The notes under the pieces were generated by a model. The model was not told the DNA's origin. It did not search any database and saw nothing but the letters and a program-made list of their open reading frames with translations. A program made the translations under genes and the position numbers. A DNA stretch of 64,000 bases from Chromobacterium phragmitis (GTDB taxonomy: Bacteria; Pseudomonadota; Gammaproteobacteria; Burkholderiales; Chromobacteriaceae). Positions 1-8,575 of this stretch are shown here, piece by piece (the first letter of the stretch is position 1; each line of letters starts with the position of its first letter). The stretch spans positions 3,286,001 to 3,350,000 of the forward strand of contig NZ_CP029495.1 in NCBI RefSeq assembly GCF_003325475.1, in the 5' to 3' direction.

Positions 1-137
1 CCTGTGACATGGCGCGCGCCCAAGGCGGCAAAGTCACCCGCGAAGCCGGCCCGATGAAGCACGGCATCACCGTGATCGCCTTTATCGAGGACCCGGACGG
101 CTACAAGATCGAATTCATCCAGAAGGGCAGCCATTAA
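1..137 (+). CDS. gloA: C-terminal end of a glyoxalase I-type protein (lactoylglutathione lyase), truncated by the window edge
   Basis: The frame is open from base 3 to a TAA at 135-137. The visible 44 residues contain GPMKHG, then VIAFIEDPDGYKIEFI, which is the closing beta strand of glyoxalase I with the metal-binding glutamate in the KIEFI motif. Known members convert the hemithioacetal of methylglyoxal and glutathione to S-lactoylglutathione in the cytoplasm. The start lies outside the window, so length and N-terminal ligands cannot be checked. Another member of the vicinal oxygen chelate superfamily is possible but less likely, because DPDGYKIE is typical of GloA. Confidence 0.8.
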   Translation, partial: CDMARAQGGKVTREAGPMKHGITVIAFIEDPDGYKIEFIQKGSH

Positions 138-173
138 GCGGCTCCGATGAAAGGCGGGAGGGGCCGCCCAGGC

Positions 174-196
174 GGACCGGCACCCGGAGCCGGTTC
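174..196 (+). terminator. Possible hairpin terminator after gloA
   Basis: GGACCGGC and GCCGGTTC can form an 8-bp stem (one G-U pair) around a 7-base loop, 37 bases after the gloA stop. No T tract follows, so function as an intrinsic terminator is uncertain. Confidence 0.3.
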
Positions 197-282
197 GCCT
201 TCCGCAACAACAACCGGGACGTTCTGGCGGCCGACCGGCCGCATTCGGGATACCAGGGCATCTGCCCGCTCAGGAAGGACTG

Positions 283-1698
283 ATGAATAAAAAACTGATC
301 GCACTGGCGGGAGGGCTGCTGCTCCCCGCGCTCGCTTTTGCCGGCGACCTTGACGGCGCCGCCCTCGGCCTAAGCTGGGGCGTGCCGTTCGCCGGCATCC
401 TGTTGTCCATCGCGCTGTTCCCGATGCTGGCGCCCGGCATCTGGCACCACCATTTCGGCAAGATCACCGCGGTGTGGACCGCGCTGTTCCTGCTGCCGTT
501 CGCCGCCGCCTTCGGGTTGGGGCAAACCGGCGAGCTGGTTTTGCACGCGCTGTTCACCGAATACATACCGTTCATCGTGCTGCTGTTCGCGCTGTACACC
601 GTGTCCGGCGGCATCCTGGTGTGGGGCTCGCTGCACGGCTCGCCCAAGCTGAACACCGGCATCCTGGCGATAGGCACGCTGCTGGCCTCGATCATGGGGA
701 CCACCGGCGCCGCCATGCTGCTGATCCGTCCGCTGCTGAAGGCCAATGAGGGCCGCAAGCGCAATGTGCACGTGGTGGTGTTCTTCATCTTCCTGGTGGC
801 CAACGTCGGCGGCGGCCTGACGCCGCTGGGTGATCCGCCGTTGTTCCTGGGCTTTCTCAAGGGCGTGACTTTCGGCTGGACTTTCGAGCACATGCTGGCG
901 CCGGTGGCGCTGCTGGCCGCGATGCTGCTGGTCATCTTTTACTTCCTGGACCGCCACCTGTACGCCAAGGAGGCGAAGGAGGGCACGCTGAAGCCGGTGG
1001 ACACCAGCCGCGACAAGCCGCTCAAGCTCTACGGCAAGCGCAACTTCTGGCTGCTGGCCGGGGTGGTGGGCGCGGTGTTGATGTCCGGCTTTTGGAAGCC
1101 CGGCATCGAAATCCATCTGCCCGGCGCGCATCTGGAGCTGCAGAACCTGCTGCGCGACCTGACATTGGTGCTGCTGGCCTTCGCCTCGCTGTGGATCACG
1201 CCCAAGCAAGTGCGCGCCGGCAATGAATTCAACTGGCTGCCGATTCTGGAGGTGGGCAAGCTGTTCGCCGGTATTTTCATCACCATCGCGCCGGTGATCG
1301 CCATCTTGCGCGCGGGCGACCACGGCGCGCTGGCCAGCCTGGTGCAGGCGGTGTCCGGTCCCGACGGCAAGCCGCTGGACGGCATGTATTTCTGGATGAC
1401 CGGCATTCTGTCTAGTTTCCTCGACAACGCGCCGACCTATCTAGTGTTCTTCAACCTGGCCTCCGGCGACGCCGCCGAGCTGATGGGGCCGCTGGCCAGC
1501 ACCTTGCTCGCCATCTCCATGGGCGCGGTGTTCATGGGCGCGATGACTTATATCGGCAACGCGCCCAACTTCATGGTCAAGGCCATCGCCGAGCACCGCC
1601 ACGTCAAGATGCCGGGCTTCTTCGGCTACATGATGTGGTCCGGCGCGGTGCTGCTGCCTTGCTTCGTGCTGCTGACGCTGGCGTTTTTTCATTTCTGA
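283..1698 (+). CDS. CitMHS/NhaD-type sodium:proton antiporter family membrane protein
   Basis: This 471-residue polytopic inner-membrane protein starts with a hydrophobic, signal-like segment ending LAFAGDL and has about twelve further membrane segments. Conserved half-site motifs of the ion transporter superfamily are visible: NVGGGLTPLGDPP near residue 175, a DNAPTYLVFF stretch near 380, and YIGNAPNFMVKAIAE near 425. Proteins of this group are usually annotated as Na+/H+ antiporters or citrate-type transporters; which ion or acid is moved cannot be read from the sequence. It is a single gene with 145 bases upstream and a strong terminator downstream, so it is probably transcribed alone. Confidence 0.8.
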   Translation: MNKKLIALAGGLLLPALAFAGDLDGAALGLSWGVPFAGILLSIALFPMLAPGIWHHHFGKITAVWTALFLLPFAAAFGLGQTGELVLHALFTEYIPFIVLLFALYTVSGGILVWGSLHGSPKLNTGILAIGTLLASIMGTTGAAMLLIRPLLKANEGRKRNVHVVVFFIFLVANVGGGLTPLGDPPLFLGFLKGVTFGWTFEHMLAPVALLAAMLLVIFYFLDRHLYAKEAKEGTLKPVDTSRDKPLKLYGKRNFWLLAGVVGAVLMSGFWKPGIEIHLPGAHLELQNLLRDLTLVLLAFASLWITPKQVRAGNEFNWLPILEVGKLFAGIFITIAPVIAILRAGDHGALASLVQAVSGPDGKPLDGMYFWMTGILSSFLDNAPTYLVFFNLASGDAAELMGPLASTLLAISMGAVFMGAMTYIGNAPNFMVKAIAEHRHVKMPGFFGYMMWSGAVLLPCFVLLTLAFFHF

Positions 1699-1720
1699 GT
1701 TCGATAGCGCTCGCCGTAAA

Positions 1721-1753
1721 GAAAAGCCCATCGCATCCGCGATGGGCTTTTTT
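1721..1753. terminator. Bidirectional intrinsic terminator between convergent genes
   Basis: AAAAGCCCATCGC and GCGATGGGCTTTT form a near-perfect stem, with A and T tracts on its two sides. It lies between the antiporter (+) and the CstA gene (-), so it can stop transcripts from both directions. Confidence 0.9.
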
Positions 1754-1770
1754 GTCGGCGAGGAGAGGCG

Positions 1771-3579
1771 TCAGGCTTCGGCGGCGGCCGTCTTCAGGCC
1801 ATTCCGCGGCTCGGGGCGTCCCAGCAGCGCCTTCCAGCGGCGGCAGGCCGAGATCAGGATCACCAGACCCAGCGCCAGCATCACGATGGAGATGCCGGCG
1901 TTGAACACGTTGTAGCCCTTGGCGGCAGGATTCAGGTAGACGTTCTTCACCATCCAGTAGCCGGCGTAATTGACCGTGACGTACAGATAGGCCAGCGGCA
2001 CCAGGCAGGTCAGCATGTAGCCGCGGTTGTGCGACAGCCGCAGGATGATGGTGGCGCCGATGATCAGGCCGATGGAGGCCATCAACTGGTTGGACACGCC
2101 GAACAGCGCCCACACCGAATTGATGTCGCCGGAGTTCAGCAGGTAGCCCCACATCGCGCAGGCGATGATGGACGCGCCGATGGCGCCGGGCATCCAGTCG
2201 GTGCGCTTCAGCGGCGCCCACAGGTCGCCGACGAAGTCCTGGATCAGGTAGCGGGCGACGCGGGTGCCGGAGTCGATGGCGGTGAGGATGAATACGGCTT
2301 CGAACATCACCATGAACTGGAAGAAGTAGGACGCCAGATGGCTGAACCAGGGGATGCGGGTGAAGATGTCCGCCATGCCCACCGCCAGCGTCACCGCGCC
2401 GCCGGTGCGGCCGTACAGGTCCAGGCCGATGGCTTCGGACAGCTTGGGCAGATTGACCACATCCATGCCCAGAGTCTGGAACACGGCCGGTGCGGAGTTG
2501 ATGGCGAAGTAGTCGGCCGGGTGCAGGGCGGTGGCGGCGATCAAGGCCATCACGCCCACCACGCATTCGGCCAGCATCGCGCCGAAGCCCACCGGCAGGA
2601 TGTCGCTCCACTTGTCGATCTGTTTGGGCGTGGTGCCGGAGCCGATGAAGGCGTGGAAGCCGGAAATGGCGCCGCAGGCGATGGTGATGGAGATGAACGG
2701 CCATACAGGGCCGGACAGCACCGGACCGCCGCCATGGATGAACTGGGTCACCGCCGGAAACTGGATTTGCGGGTTGATGAACACCACGCCGGCTACCAGC
2801 AGGCCGAACACGCCGATTTTCATGAAGCTGGACAGGCAGGCGCGCGGGGTCAGCAGCATCCACACCGGCAGCGCGGTGGCGAAGAAGGCGTAGATGGGCA
2901 GCAGCAGCGACACGGTGGATGCCTTCAGCGATAGCCATTCGCCCAGCGCGGTGTGCTGGATGTAAGGGCCGGCGAACACGCAGGCCATGATGGCGGCGAT
3001 ACCGACGTAGCTGGCGTTCTTCATGCTGCCGGTCACGCGCTCCCACAGGCCCACGGCTATGGCGATGGGGATGGTCATGAACACGGCGAAGGCGCCCCAC
3101 GGATTGCGCTCCAGCGCATGCACCACCACCATGGACAGGCCGGCCATGGTGATGGTGATGATGAACAGCATGGCGAGGCCGGTGCACCAGCCGGCCAGCG
3201 GGCCGAGCTCGGACTTGGCCACTTCGGACAGCGACTTGCCGTGGTGTTTCATCGATGCGAACAGCACCACGGTATCGTGTACCGCGCCGCCGATGACACA
3301 GCCTATCAGCAGCCAGATCATGCTGGGCAGGTAGCCGTACTGGGCGGCCAGCACCGGGCCCACCAGCGGGCCGGCGGCGGCGATGGCGGCGAAATGGCCG
3401 CCGAACGCCACCCACTTGCTGGTGGGCACGTAGTCCTTGCCGTCTTTCAGTTCATGAGAAGGGGTGACAGCGCTGTCGTCGACGCCCAGCACCTTGCGCG
3501 TGAAAAACACCCCGTACAGGCGGTAGCAGATGGCAAGAATGCATAGGGTGCCGATCACAAAGCTCAATGCGTGATCCAT
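1771..3579 (-). CDS. cstA: CstA-family peptide/pyruvate transporter
   Basis: The 602-residue protein has the family block VPTSKWVAFGGHFAAIAAAGPLVGPVLAAQ near residues 51-80, then GGAVHDTVVLFAS, and about sixteen membrane segments. It belongs to the shorter CstA form (about 600 residues; E. coli CstA and BtsT have just over 700). E. coli BtsT is a pyruvate/H+ symporter switched on by the BtsS/BtsR system. BtsS and BtsR homologues are encoded 1 kb upstream here, so pyruvate uptake is the best guess; carbon-starvation peptide uptake is the alternative. The ATG at 3579 has a GGAG 8 bases upstream. Three in-phase CCGCTC repeats and a GTGAGA/TCTCAC inverted repeat lie just upstream. Confidence 0.88.
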   Translation of the reverse strand: MDHALSFVIGTLCILAICYRLYGVFFTRKVLGVDDSAVTPSHELKDGKDYVPTSKWVAFGGHFAAIAAAGPLVGPVLAAQYGYLPSMIWLLIGCVIGGAVHDTVVLFASMKHHGKSLSEVAKSELGPLAGWCTGLAMLFIITITMAGLSMVVVHALERNPWGAFAVFMTIPIAIAVGLWERVTGSMKNASYVGIAAIMACVFAGPYIQHTALGEWLSLKASTVSLLLPIYAFFATALPVWMLLTPRACLSSFMKIGVFGLLVAGVVFINPQIQFPAVTQFIHGGGPVLSGPVWPFISITIACGAISGFHAFIGSGTTPKQIDKWSDILPVGFGAMLAECVVGVMALIAATALHPADYFAINSAPAVFQTLGMDVVNLPKLSEAIGLDLYGRTGGAVTLAVGMADIFTRIPWFSHLASYFFQFMVMFEAVFILTAIDSGTRVARYLIQDFVGDLWAPLKRTDWMPGAIGASIIACAMWGYLLNSGDINSVWALFGVSNQLMASIGLIIGATIILRLSHNRGYMLTCLVPLAYLYVTVNYAGYWMVKNVYLNPAAKGYNVFNAGISIVMLALGLVILISACRRWKALLGRPEPRNGLKTAAAEA

Positions 3580-3592
3580 GATCGCGGCTCCA

Positions 3593-3610
3593 GTGAGATA
3601 GTGGTCTCAC
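3593..3610. promoter_or_regulatory. Inverted repeat directly upstream of the cstA ribosome-binding site
   Basis: GTGAGA-TAGTGG-TCTCAC is a perfect 6+6+6 inverted repeat. It ends 2 bases from the GGAG (3588-3591) that serves the cstA start at 3579. It could be an operator or a hairpin in the leader mRNA; the sequence alone does not decide. Confidence 0.4.
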
Positions 3611-3648
3611 CTTACGCCTCAAAGGAGCGTGGCCGGCGCGCGAAGTCG

Positions 3649-3701
3649 GCGAGCGGCAGCCGGCGGCCGCGAGCGGCGGCGTGGCGGGGGCGAGCGGCGG
3701 C
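3649..3701 (-). promoter_or_regulatory. Candidate BtsR (LytTR) direct-repeat binding sites for cstA
   Basis: Three near-identical 12-mers, GCGAGCGGC(A/G)GC on the plus strand, begin at 3649, 3669 and 3690, a period of 20 and 21 bases. Read towards cstA, each carries CCGCTC. The motif I recall for E. coli BtsR upstream of btsT is ACC(G/A)CT(C/T)A, present twice with 13 bases between copies, which is a 21-base period. Neighbouring GC-rich sequence makes a chance match possible. Confidence 0.45.
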
Positions 3702-3712
3702 GGGCAGGGGCG

Positions 3713-4483
3713 CTACGGCTGCCAGTTCTGATAGGGCAGATGGACTCTGGCGTAGGCTTTCTGCAGTTCGCCGCTGGCGCGGGCGGCGCGTATCGCGCGG
3801 CTGAGCGCCTGGTTGACGAAGTCGCCGCGACGGTTGCAGGACATGAACAGCACATCCGGGTAGTCATCGAAATGCTCGCGGCGGATGCGGCTGAGCTGGT
3901 TCTTGCGCACCAGATAATCGGCCTCTTCCTGAGCCCACAGCACGGCGTCCACGCGGCCCAGATTCAGCTGCTTCAGCGACAGTTCCAGGTTGACCACGCT
4001 TTTGGTGGGGAAGCCCCAATTCACCGGCGGGGCCTCCACCACGTATTTGGCGAGATTGGCGACGCGCAGGATGTCCAGCTTGGCGAGCGGCTTGGCCTGG
4101 TTGGTGTAGAGCACGAAGGTGACTTTGCCCATCATTTCATGCGAAAACTGATAGGGCGTGGCGCTGTCGGCGTTGTCGCGGATTTTCATGATGGGGAAAC
4201 GGAAGTCGGCGTCGCGGTCGTCGGTATCGAAGTAGACGCGTTTGACCGGCTTGATCTCGAAGCTGATCTTGCCTTCCGGGTAGTGGCGGGCGATGGTTTT
4301 CAGCAGGTCGGCGAAAGGGCCGGACGTATTGTTTTCCAGTACTTGCGGCAGGAATACGGCGATGCCGTGCAGGTCTGGCGCGTCAACCCGGGAGGCGGTT
4401 CCCTGCGAGATGGTGCCGTTGCAGGACCAAGCCTGGGCGGCGATCAGGGCCAGCGGCAGGCAAATCATTTTCGGCGGGTTCAT
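3713..4483 (-). CDS. Orphan periplasmic substrate-binding protein (SBP_bac_3-like)
   Basis: The product is a 256-residue secreted protein. Its signal peptide (hydrophobic stretch ICLPLALIAAQAW) is followed by a two-lobed amino-acid-binding-type fold: a lobe ending near FRFPIMKIRDNADSATPY, a hinge at FVLYTNQAKPL, and the C-terminal RVDAVLWAQEEADYLV segment typical of SBP_bac_3 relatives. No permease or ATPase gene is nearby, so it may be a sensor or scavenging protein rather than a transporter part. I chose the ATG at 4483 because AAGGGG lies 6 bases upstream; the ATG at 4489 would place that site directly against the start. The ligand is unknown. Confidence 0.65.
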   Translation of the reverse strand: MNPPKMICLPLALIAAQAWSCNGTISQGTASRVDAPDLHGIAVFLPQVLENNTSGPFADLLKTIARHYPEGKISFEIKPVKRVYFDTDDRDADFRFPIMKIRDNADSATPYQFSHEMMGKVTFVLYTNQAKPLAKLDILRVANLAKYVVEAPPVNWGFPTKSVVNLELSLKQLNLGRVDAVLWAQEEADYLVRKNQLSRIRREHFDDYPDVLFMSCNRRGDFVNQALSRAIRAARASGELQKAYARVHLPYQNWQP

Positions 4484-4573
4484 GGCCATCCCCTTGCATC
4501 CATCCAGCTTGTTCCTCGCCTTGTCTGGAGCGGCGCTTGCTGATTTGGGTGTAGCACAGGGGAGGGCGGCGCG

Positions 4574-5293
4574 TCAGCAGGGAATGCCCAGCGCCTCTTT
4601 CAGCGGTTTGAGGAAGCGCCGGCTGACCGGCAGGCTGCGCCCGCCCAGGGTCACGATATCGGCCGCGCCGTTGTCGCCGAGCCGGATTTCGCGGATGGCG
4701 CGCAAATTGACCAAGTGCTGGCGATGGCAGCGAAACAGGCCGCTGCGCGCCTCGAAGGTGCGCAGCGTCAACTCGGTGAAGTGCTCGCGCCCATCGACGG
4801 CCTGCACGAACACGCCGCTGACGCGAGAGGAGACAAACTCCACCTCGACCAGCGGCAGCAGCGCGATGCGGTTGACGCCGTGGCAGGGCACCACTTCCAG
4901 CGGGGCCAGCGCCTGGGCGGGCAGCGGCTGCGGCGAAGCGTCGCGGCGCAGCCGCTCCAGCGTTTTGGCCAGGCGCTGCGGGTCCACCGGCTTGAGCAGG
5001 TAGTCGAAGGCGTGTTCCTCGAAGGCCTGGATGGCGTAGTCGTCGAAGGCGGTGACGAACACCACGCGCGGCATCTTGTCAGGGTCCAGCATGGCCAGCA
5101 TTTCCAGGCCGCTGACGCGCGGCATCTGGATGTCCAGGAACACCACGTCCGGTTGCTGGCGGTGGATGAGGGAAATGGCTTCGATGGCGTTGCCGCATTC
5201 GCCGATGATGTCGAAGCCGGCGTGGCTGGCCAGTTGCTGGCGCAATTCGTCGCGGGCCAGCGGCTCGTCGTCCACCAGCAGGGTTTTCAGCAT
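4574..5293 (-). CDS. btsR: LytTR-family response regulator, BtsR type
   Basis: A 239-residue regulator. The receiver domain (residues 1-120) has the acidic pocket D8-D9, the phosphorylation site D54 in VVFLDIQMP, T81 and K104. The LytTR DNA-binding domain (about 135-235) ends with the FRCHRQHLVNLRAI pattern and SLPVSRRFLKPLKEAL. The E. coli homologue BtsR activates the pyruvate transporter gene btsT. Its start overlaps the sensor gene by 7 bases, indicating translational coupling. The open frame continues far upstream without a stop, but the receiver clearly begins at MLKTLLVDDE, at 5293. Confidence 0.9.
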   Translation of the reverse strand: MLKTLLVDDEPLARDELRQQLASHAGFDIIGECGNAIEAISLIHRQQPDVVFLDIQMPRVSGLEMLAMLDPDKMPRVVFVTAFDDYAIQAFEEHAFDYLLKPVDPQRLAKTLERLRRDASPQPLPAQALAPLEVVPCHGVNRIALLPLVEVEFVSSRVSGVFVQAVDGREHFTELTLRTFEARSGLFRCHRQHLVNLRAIREIRLGDNGAADIVTLGGRSLPVSRRFLKPLKEALGIPC

Positions 5294-6987
5294 GAAGGTT
5301 CTCCATTGGCGGGGCAGGGCACGCTGAGCGTGACGCGGGTGTAGGACTCGGGCTCGCATTGCACCGACACGCCGTAGTCTTCGCCGTGGCGGGCGCGGAT
5401 GCGGCGGTCCACCAGCGACATGCCCAGTCCGTCGCCGGGGCCGGATGGCGCGTAGAGGCCGGCGTTGTCCTCCACCGTCACCTGCAGCGCGCCGTCGCGG
5501 CATTGCGCGCCGATGCGGATGCGGCCGCTTTCCAGCAACTGCGAGGTGCCGTGCTTGATCGCGTTCTCGACGATGGGCTGCAGCGAGAACGCCGGCAGCC
5601 GCACCTGGCGCGCGGCCTCGTCCAGCGCGATCTCCACGTCCAGCCGGCCGGCGAAGCGGGCCTCCTCGATGCGCAGATAGGCGCTGACGTGTTCGATTTC
5701 CTCCTCCAGCGTCGCCACTTCGCTGGAGCGTTTCAGGTTCTTGCGGAAGAAAGTGGACAGGTATTGCACCAGCTGGCGGGCGTGTTCGGGATCGCGCCGG
5801 ATCACCGCCGACAGCGTGTTCAGCGCGTTGAACAGAAAGTGCGGATTCACCTGGGCGTGCAGCAGCTTGATCTCGGTTTGCGCCAGCAGCTGCTTTTGTC
5901 TGTCGTACTGGCCTTGCAGAATCTGGCTGGACAGCAGCCGCGCGATGCCCTGGCCCAGCGTCAGGTTGATGCGGGAAAACAGCTTGTTGCGCGGCTCGTA
6001 CAGCTTGATGGTGCCGATCACGCGTTCGTCCTCGCCGCGCAGCGGAATCACCAGCGAGGACGCCAGCCGGCAGCCGGGGTGGATGGAGCAGCGGTACGGC
6101 GTTTCGTTGCCGTCGGCGTAGACCACCTCGTTGCGCTCGATCGCGCGGTGGGTATGCGGCGAGGTGATGGGCGTGCCGGGCAGGTGGTGGTCCGATCCGA
6201 TGCCGATGAAGGCCAGCAGCCGCTCGCGGTCGGTGATGGCCACCGCGCCCACGCCCAGCTCCTCGTACAGGATGCGCGCCACCGTCAGGCTGTTTTCCGG
6301 ATCGAAGCCCTGGCGCAGCACGCCTTCGGCGCGGGCGGCGATCTGCAGCGCCTTGCCGGAGAAGGCGGTGGAGTATTTTTCCGCCAGCACCCGGCGGTCC
6401 AGCAGGATGCGCATGAACATCGCCGCGCCCAGCGTGTTGGCCACCATCATCGGCAGCGCGATGCTGGCCACCAGCTGCTGCGCCGCGTGGAAGGGGCGCA
6501 CCAGCGCCAGCAGGATCAGCATCTGGCCCACCTCGGCGGCGCAGGCCACCGCCGCCACCGCCAGCGGGTCGAACAGCCGCGCGCGCTGGCCGCGCCGCAC
6601 CAGCCACAGGTGGACCAGGCCGCCCAGCAAGCCCTCCATCATCGTCGACACCATGCAGGCGCCGGCGGTGATGCCGCCCAGCGAATAGCGGTGCAGGCCG
6701 CCGGTGAAGCCCACCGCCAGCCCTACCCAGGGGCCGCCCAGCATGCCGCCCAGCACCGCGCCGATGGCGCGGGTATTGGCGATGGAGTCCTGGATGTGGA
6801 GCCCGAAATAGGTGCCCATGATGCAAAACATCGAGAACACCAAGTAGCAGACCAGCTTGTGCGGCAGCTGCAGCGTGACCTGGGTCAACGGGATGAACAG
6901 CGGCGTCTTGGACAGCAGATAGGCGATCACCAGATAGACGCACATTTGCTGCAACAGCGACAGCACCAGGGTCAATTCGACGAGCAT
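5287..6987 (-). CDS. btsS: LytS-family sensor histidine kinase, BtsS type
   Basis: A 566-residue kinase (E. coli BtsS has about 561). Six membrane helices fill residues 1-170 (5TM-5TMR_LYT), a GAF domain follows (about 210-350, with PYRCSIHPGC), then a His_kinase domain with H383 in VNPHFLFNALNTL and an HATPase N box VENAIKHGTS. BtsS responds to extracellular pyruvate in E. coli, and the N-terminus here (LLQQMCVYLVIAYLLSKTPLFIP) is nearly identical to it. I chose the ATG at 6987 on that homology; an in-frame ATG at 7101 would add 38 residues with no counterpart. It is divergent from mpl. Confidence 0.9.
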   Translation of the reverse strand: MLVELTLVLSLLQQMCVYLVIAYLLSKTPLFIPLTQVTLQLPHKLVCYLVFSMFCIMGTYFGLHIQDSIANTRAIGAVLGGMLGGPWVGLAVGFTGGLHRYSLGGITAGACMVSTMMEGLLGGLVHLWLVRRGQRARLFDPLAVAAVACAAEVGQMLILLALVRPFHAAQQLVASIALPMMVANTLGAAMFMRILLDRRVLAEKYSTAFSGKALQIAARAEGVLRQGFDPENSLTVARILYEELGVGAVAITDRERLLAFIGIGSDHHLPGTPITSPHTHRAIERNEVVYADGNETPYRCSIHPGCRLASSLVIPLRGEDERVIGTIKLYEPRNKLFSRINLTLGQGIARLLSSQILQGQYDRQKQLLAQTEIKLLHAQVNPHFLFNALNTLSAVIRRDPEHARQLVQYLSTFFRKNLKRSSEVATLEEEIEHVSAYLRIEEARFAGRLDVEIALDEAARQVRLPAFSLQPIVENAIKHGTSQLLESGRIRIGAQCRDGALQVTVEDNAGLYAPSGPGDGLGMSLVDRRIRARHGEDYGVSVQCEPESYTRVTLSVPCPANGEPSC

Positions 6988-7195
6988 GGATGGCTGGTTT
7001 GGTTTGAATGCGGATAGTTTAGCGGGCGCGCCCTCGACGCGGCCTTGTCCTGGCGCAAGGGTGGACGGTTCCGCCAGGCGCGACGCGGCGATTCCCATCA
7101 TGCGCGGGCCTGAGGCCGCCGCCCCGCGGCGTCGCCGGGCGGCCGGCTTTCCGGTATCCTTGCGGTTTCGTTGTTTTCAGCTGCGTTGAACCGAT

Positions 7196-8566
7196 ATGCA
7201 CATCCACATCCTGGGTATTTGCGGTACCTTCATGGGCGGCATCGCCGCCATCGCCAAACAGGCCGGCCACAAGGTGACCGGCTGCGACGCCAACGTCTAT
7301 CCGCCGATGAGCACCCAGCTGGAGGCGATGGGCATAGAACTGACCCAGGGCTTCGGCGCCGAGCAGACGGCGCTGAACCCGGACGTGTACGTGATCGGCA
7401 ATGTGGTGACGCGCGGCAAGCCCTTGATGGAGGAAATCCTCAACCGCGGCCTGCCTTATATTTCCGGCCCGCAGTGGCTGGCGGAGAACGTGCTGCGCGA
7501 TAAATGGGTGCTGGCGGTGGCCGGCACCCACGGCAAGACCACCACCAGCTCCATGCTGGCGTGGATACTGGAAGACGCCGGACTGGCGCCGGGCTTTTTG
7601 ATCGGCGGCATTCCGGAGAATTTCGGCGTGTCGGCGCGGCTGCCGGGCAAACCGGCGCTGGACCCGGCCAGCGACAGCCCCTTCTTCGTGATCGAGGCCG
7701 ACGAATACGACACCGCCTTCTTCGACAAGCGCTCCAAATTCGTCCACTACCGGCCGCGCACCGCCATTCTCAATAACCTGGAATTCGACCACGCCGACAT
7801 CTTCGCCGACTTGGCCGCCATCGAAACCCAGTTCCACCATCTGGTGCGCACCATTCCCGGCAACGGCCGCATCGTCAGCAACGGCCGCGAAGCCAATCTG
7901 GACCGCGTGCTGGCGCGCGGCTGCTGGACGCCGGTGGAGCGTTTCGGCGCGGACGCGGGCTGGCAGCTGGGCGCGCTGCACGAGGACGGCGGTTTCGACG
8001 TGTTGCTGGAAGGCAAGCCGCAAGGCACCGTGCACTGGAGCCTGATGGGCGAGCACAACCGGCTGAACGCCGTGGCCGCCATCGCCGCCGCGCGCCACGC
8101 CGGCGTGGCGGTGAAGGATGCGATAGACGCGCTGTCCCGCTTCGCCAACGTCAAGCGCCGCATGGAAGTGAAGGGCGTGGCGAACGGCGTCACCGTCTAC
8201 GACGACTTCGCCCACCACCCGACGGCCATCGCCACCACCCTGGAGGGCCTGCGCCGCAAGGTGGGATCGGCGCGCATCCTGGCGGTGCTGGAGCCGCGCT
8301 CCAACACCATGAAGCTGGGCACGATGAAGGACGCGCTGCCCGGCTCGCTGGCATTGGCCGACCAGGTGTTCTGCTCGGCCGCCGGCTTAGGCTGGAACCC
8401 GGCAGAGGCCTTGGAGTCCATGGGCGGCAAGGCGAAGACCTTCGACGATTTCGATGCGCTGGTGGAGGCCATCGTCGCCGAGGCCCGTTCGGGCGACCAT
8501 GTGCTGGTGATGAGCAACGGCGGCTTCGGCGGCATCCACCAGAAGCTGCTGGACCGGCTGGCCTGA
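7196..8566 (+). CDS. mpl: UDP-N-acetylmuramate:L-alanyl-gamma-D-glutamyl-meso-diaminopimelate ligase
   Basis: This 456-residue Mur ligase family enzyme reattaches recycled murein tripeptide to UDP-MurNAc in the cytoplasm. The start MHIHILGICGTFMGG is the Mpl signature N-terminus (Rossmann lobe). The ATP loop AGTHGKTTT lies near residue 107, the ENFGVSARLP block near 140, the IEADEYDTAFFDKRSKF metal/ATP segment near 170, and DDFAHHPTAI near 337. Length matches the family. It is transcribed alone, divergent from the BtsSR genes and convergent with the PAS/GGDEF-like gene only 9 bases away. Confidence 0.95.
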   Translation: MHIHILGICGTFMGGIAAIAKQAGHKVTGCDANVYPPMSTQLEAMGIELTQGFGAEQTALNPDVYVIGNVVTRGKPLMEEILNRGLPYISGPQWLAENVLRDKWVLAVAGTHGKTTTSSMLAWILEDAGLAPGFLIGGIPENFGVSARLPGKPALDPASDSPFFVIEADEYDTAFFDKRSKFVHYRPRTAILNNLEFDHADIFADLAAIETQFHHLVRTIPGNGRIVSNGREANLDRVLARGCWTPVERFGADAGWQLGALHEDGGFDVLLEGKPQGTVHWSLMGEHNRLNAVAAIAAARHAGVAVKDAIDALSRFANVKRRMEVKGVANGVTVYDDFAHHPTAIATTLEGLRRKVGSARILAVLEPRSNTMKLGTMKDALPGSLALADQVFCSAAGLGWNPAEALESMGGKAKTFDDFDALVEAIVAEARSGDHVLVMSNGGFGGIHQKLLDRLA

Positions 8567-8575
8567 GGCGGGTTC

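Noticed and set aside
6988..7101. N-terminal extension of BtsS starting at 7101
   Set aside because: The extra 38 residues have no counterpart in BtsS proteins, whose first membrane helix starts right at the ATG at 6987.
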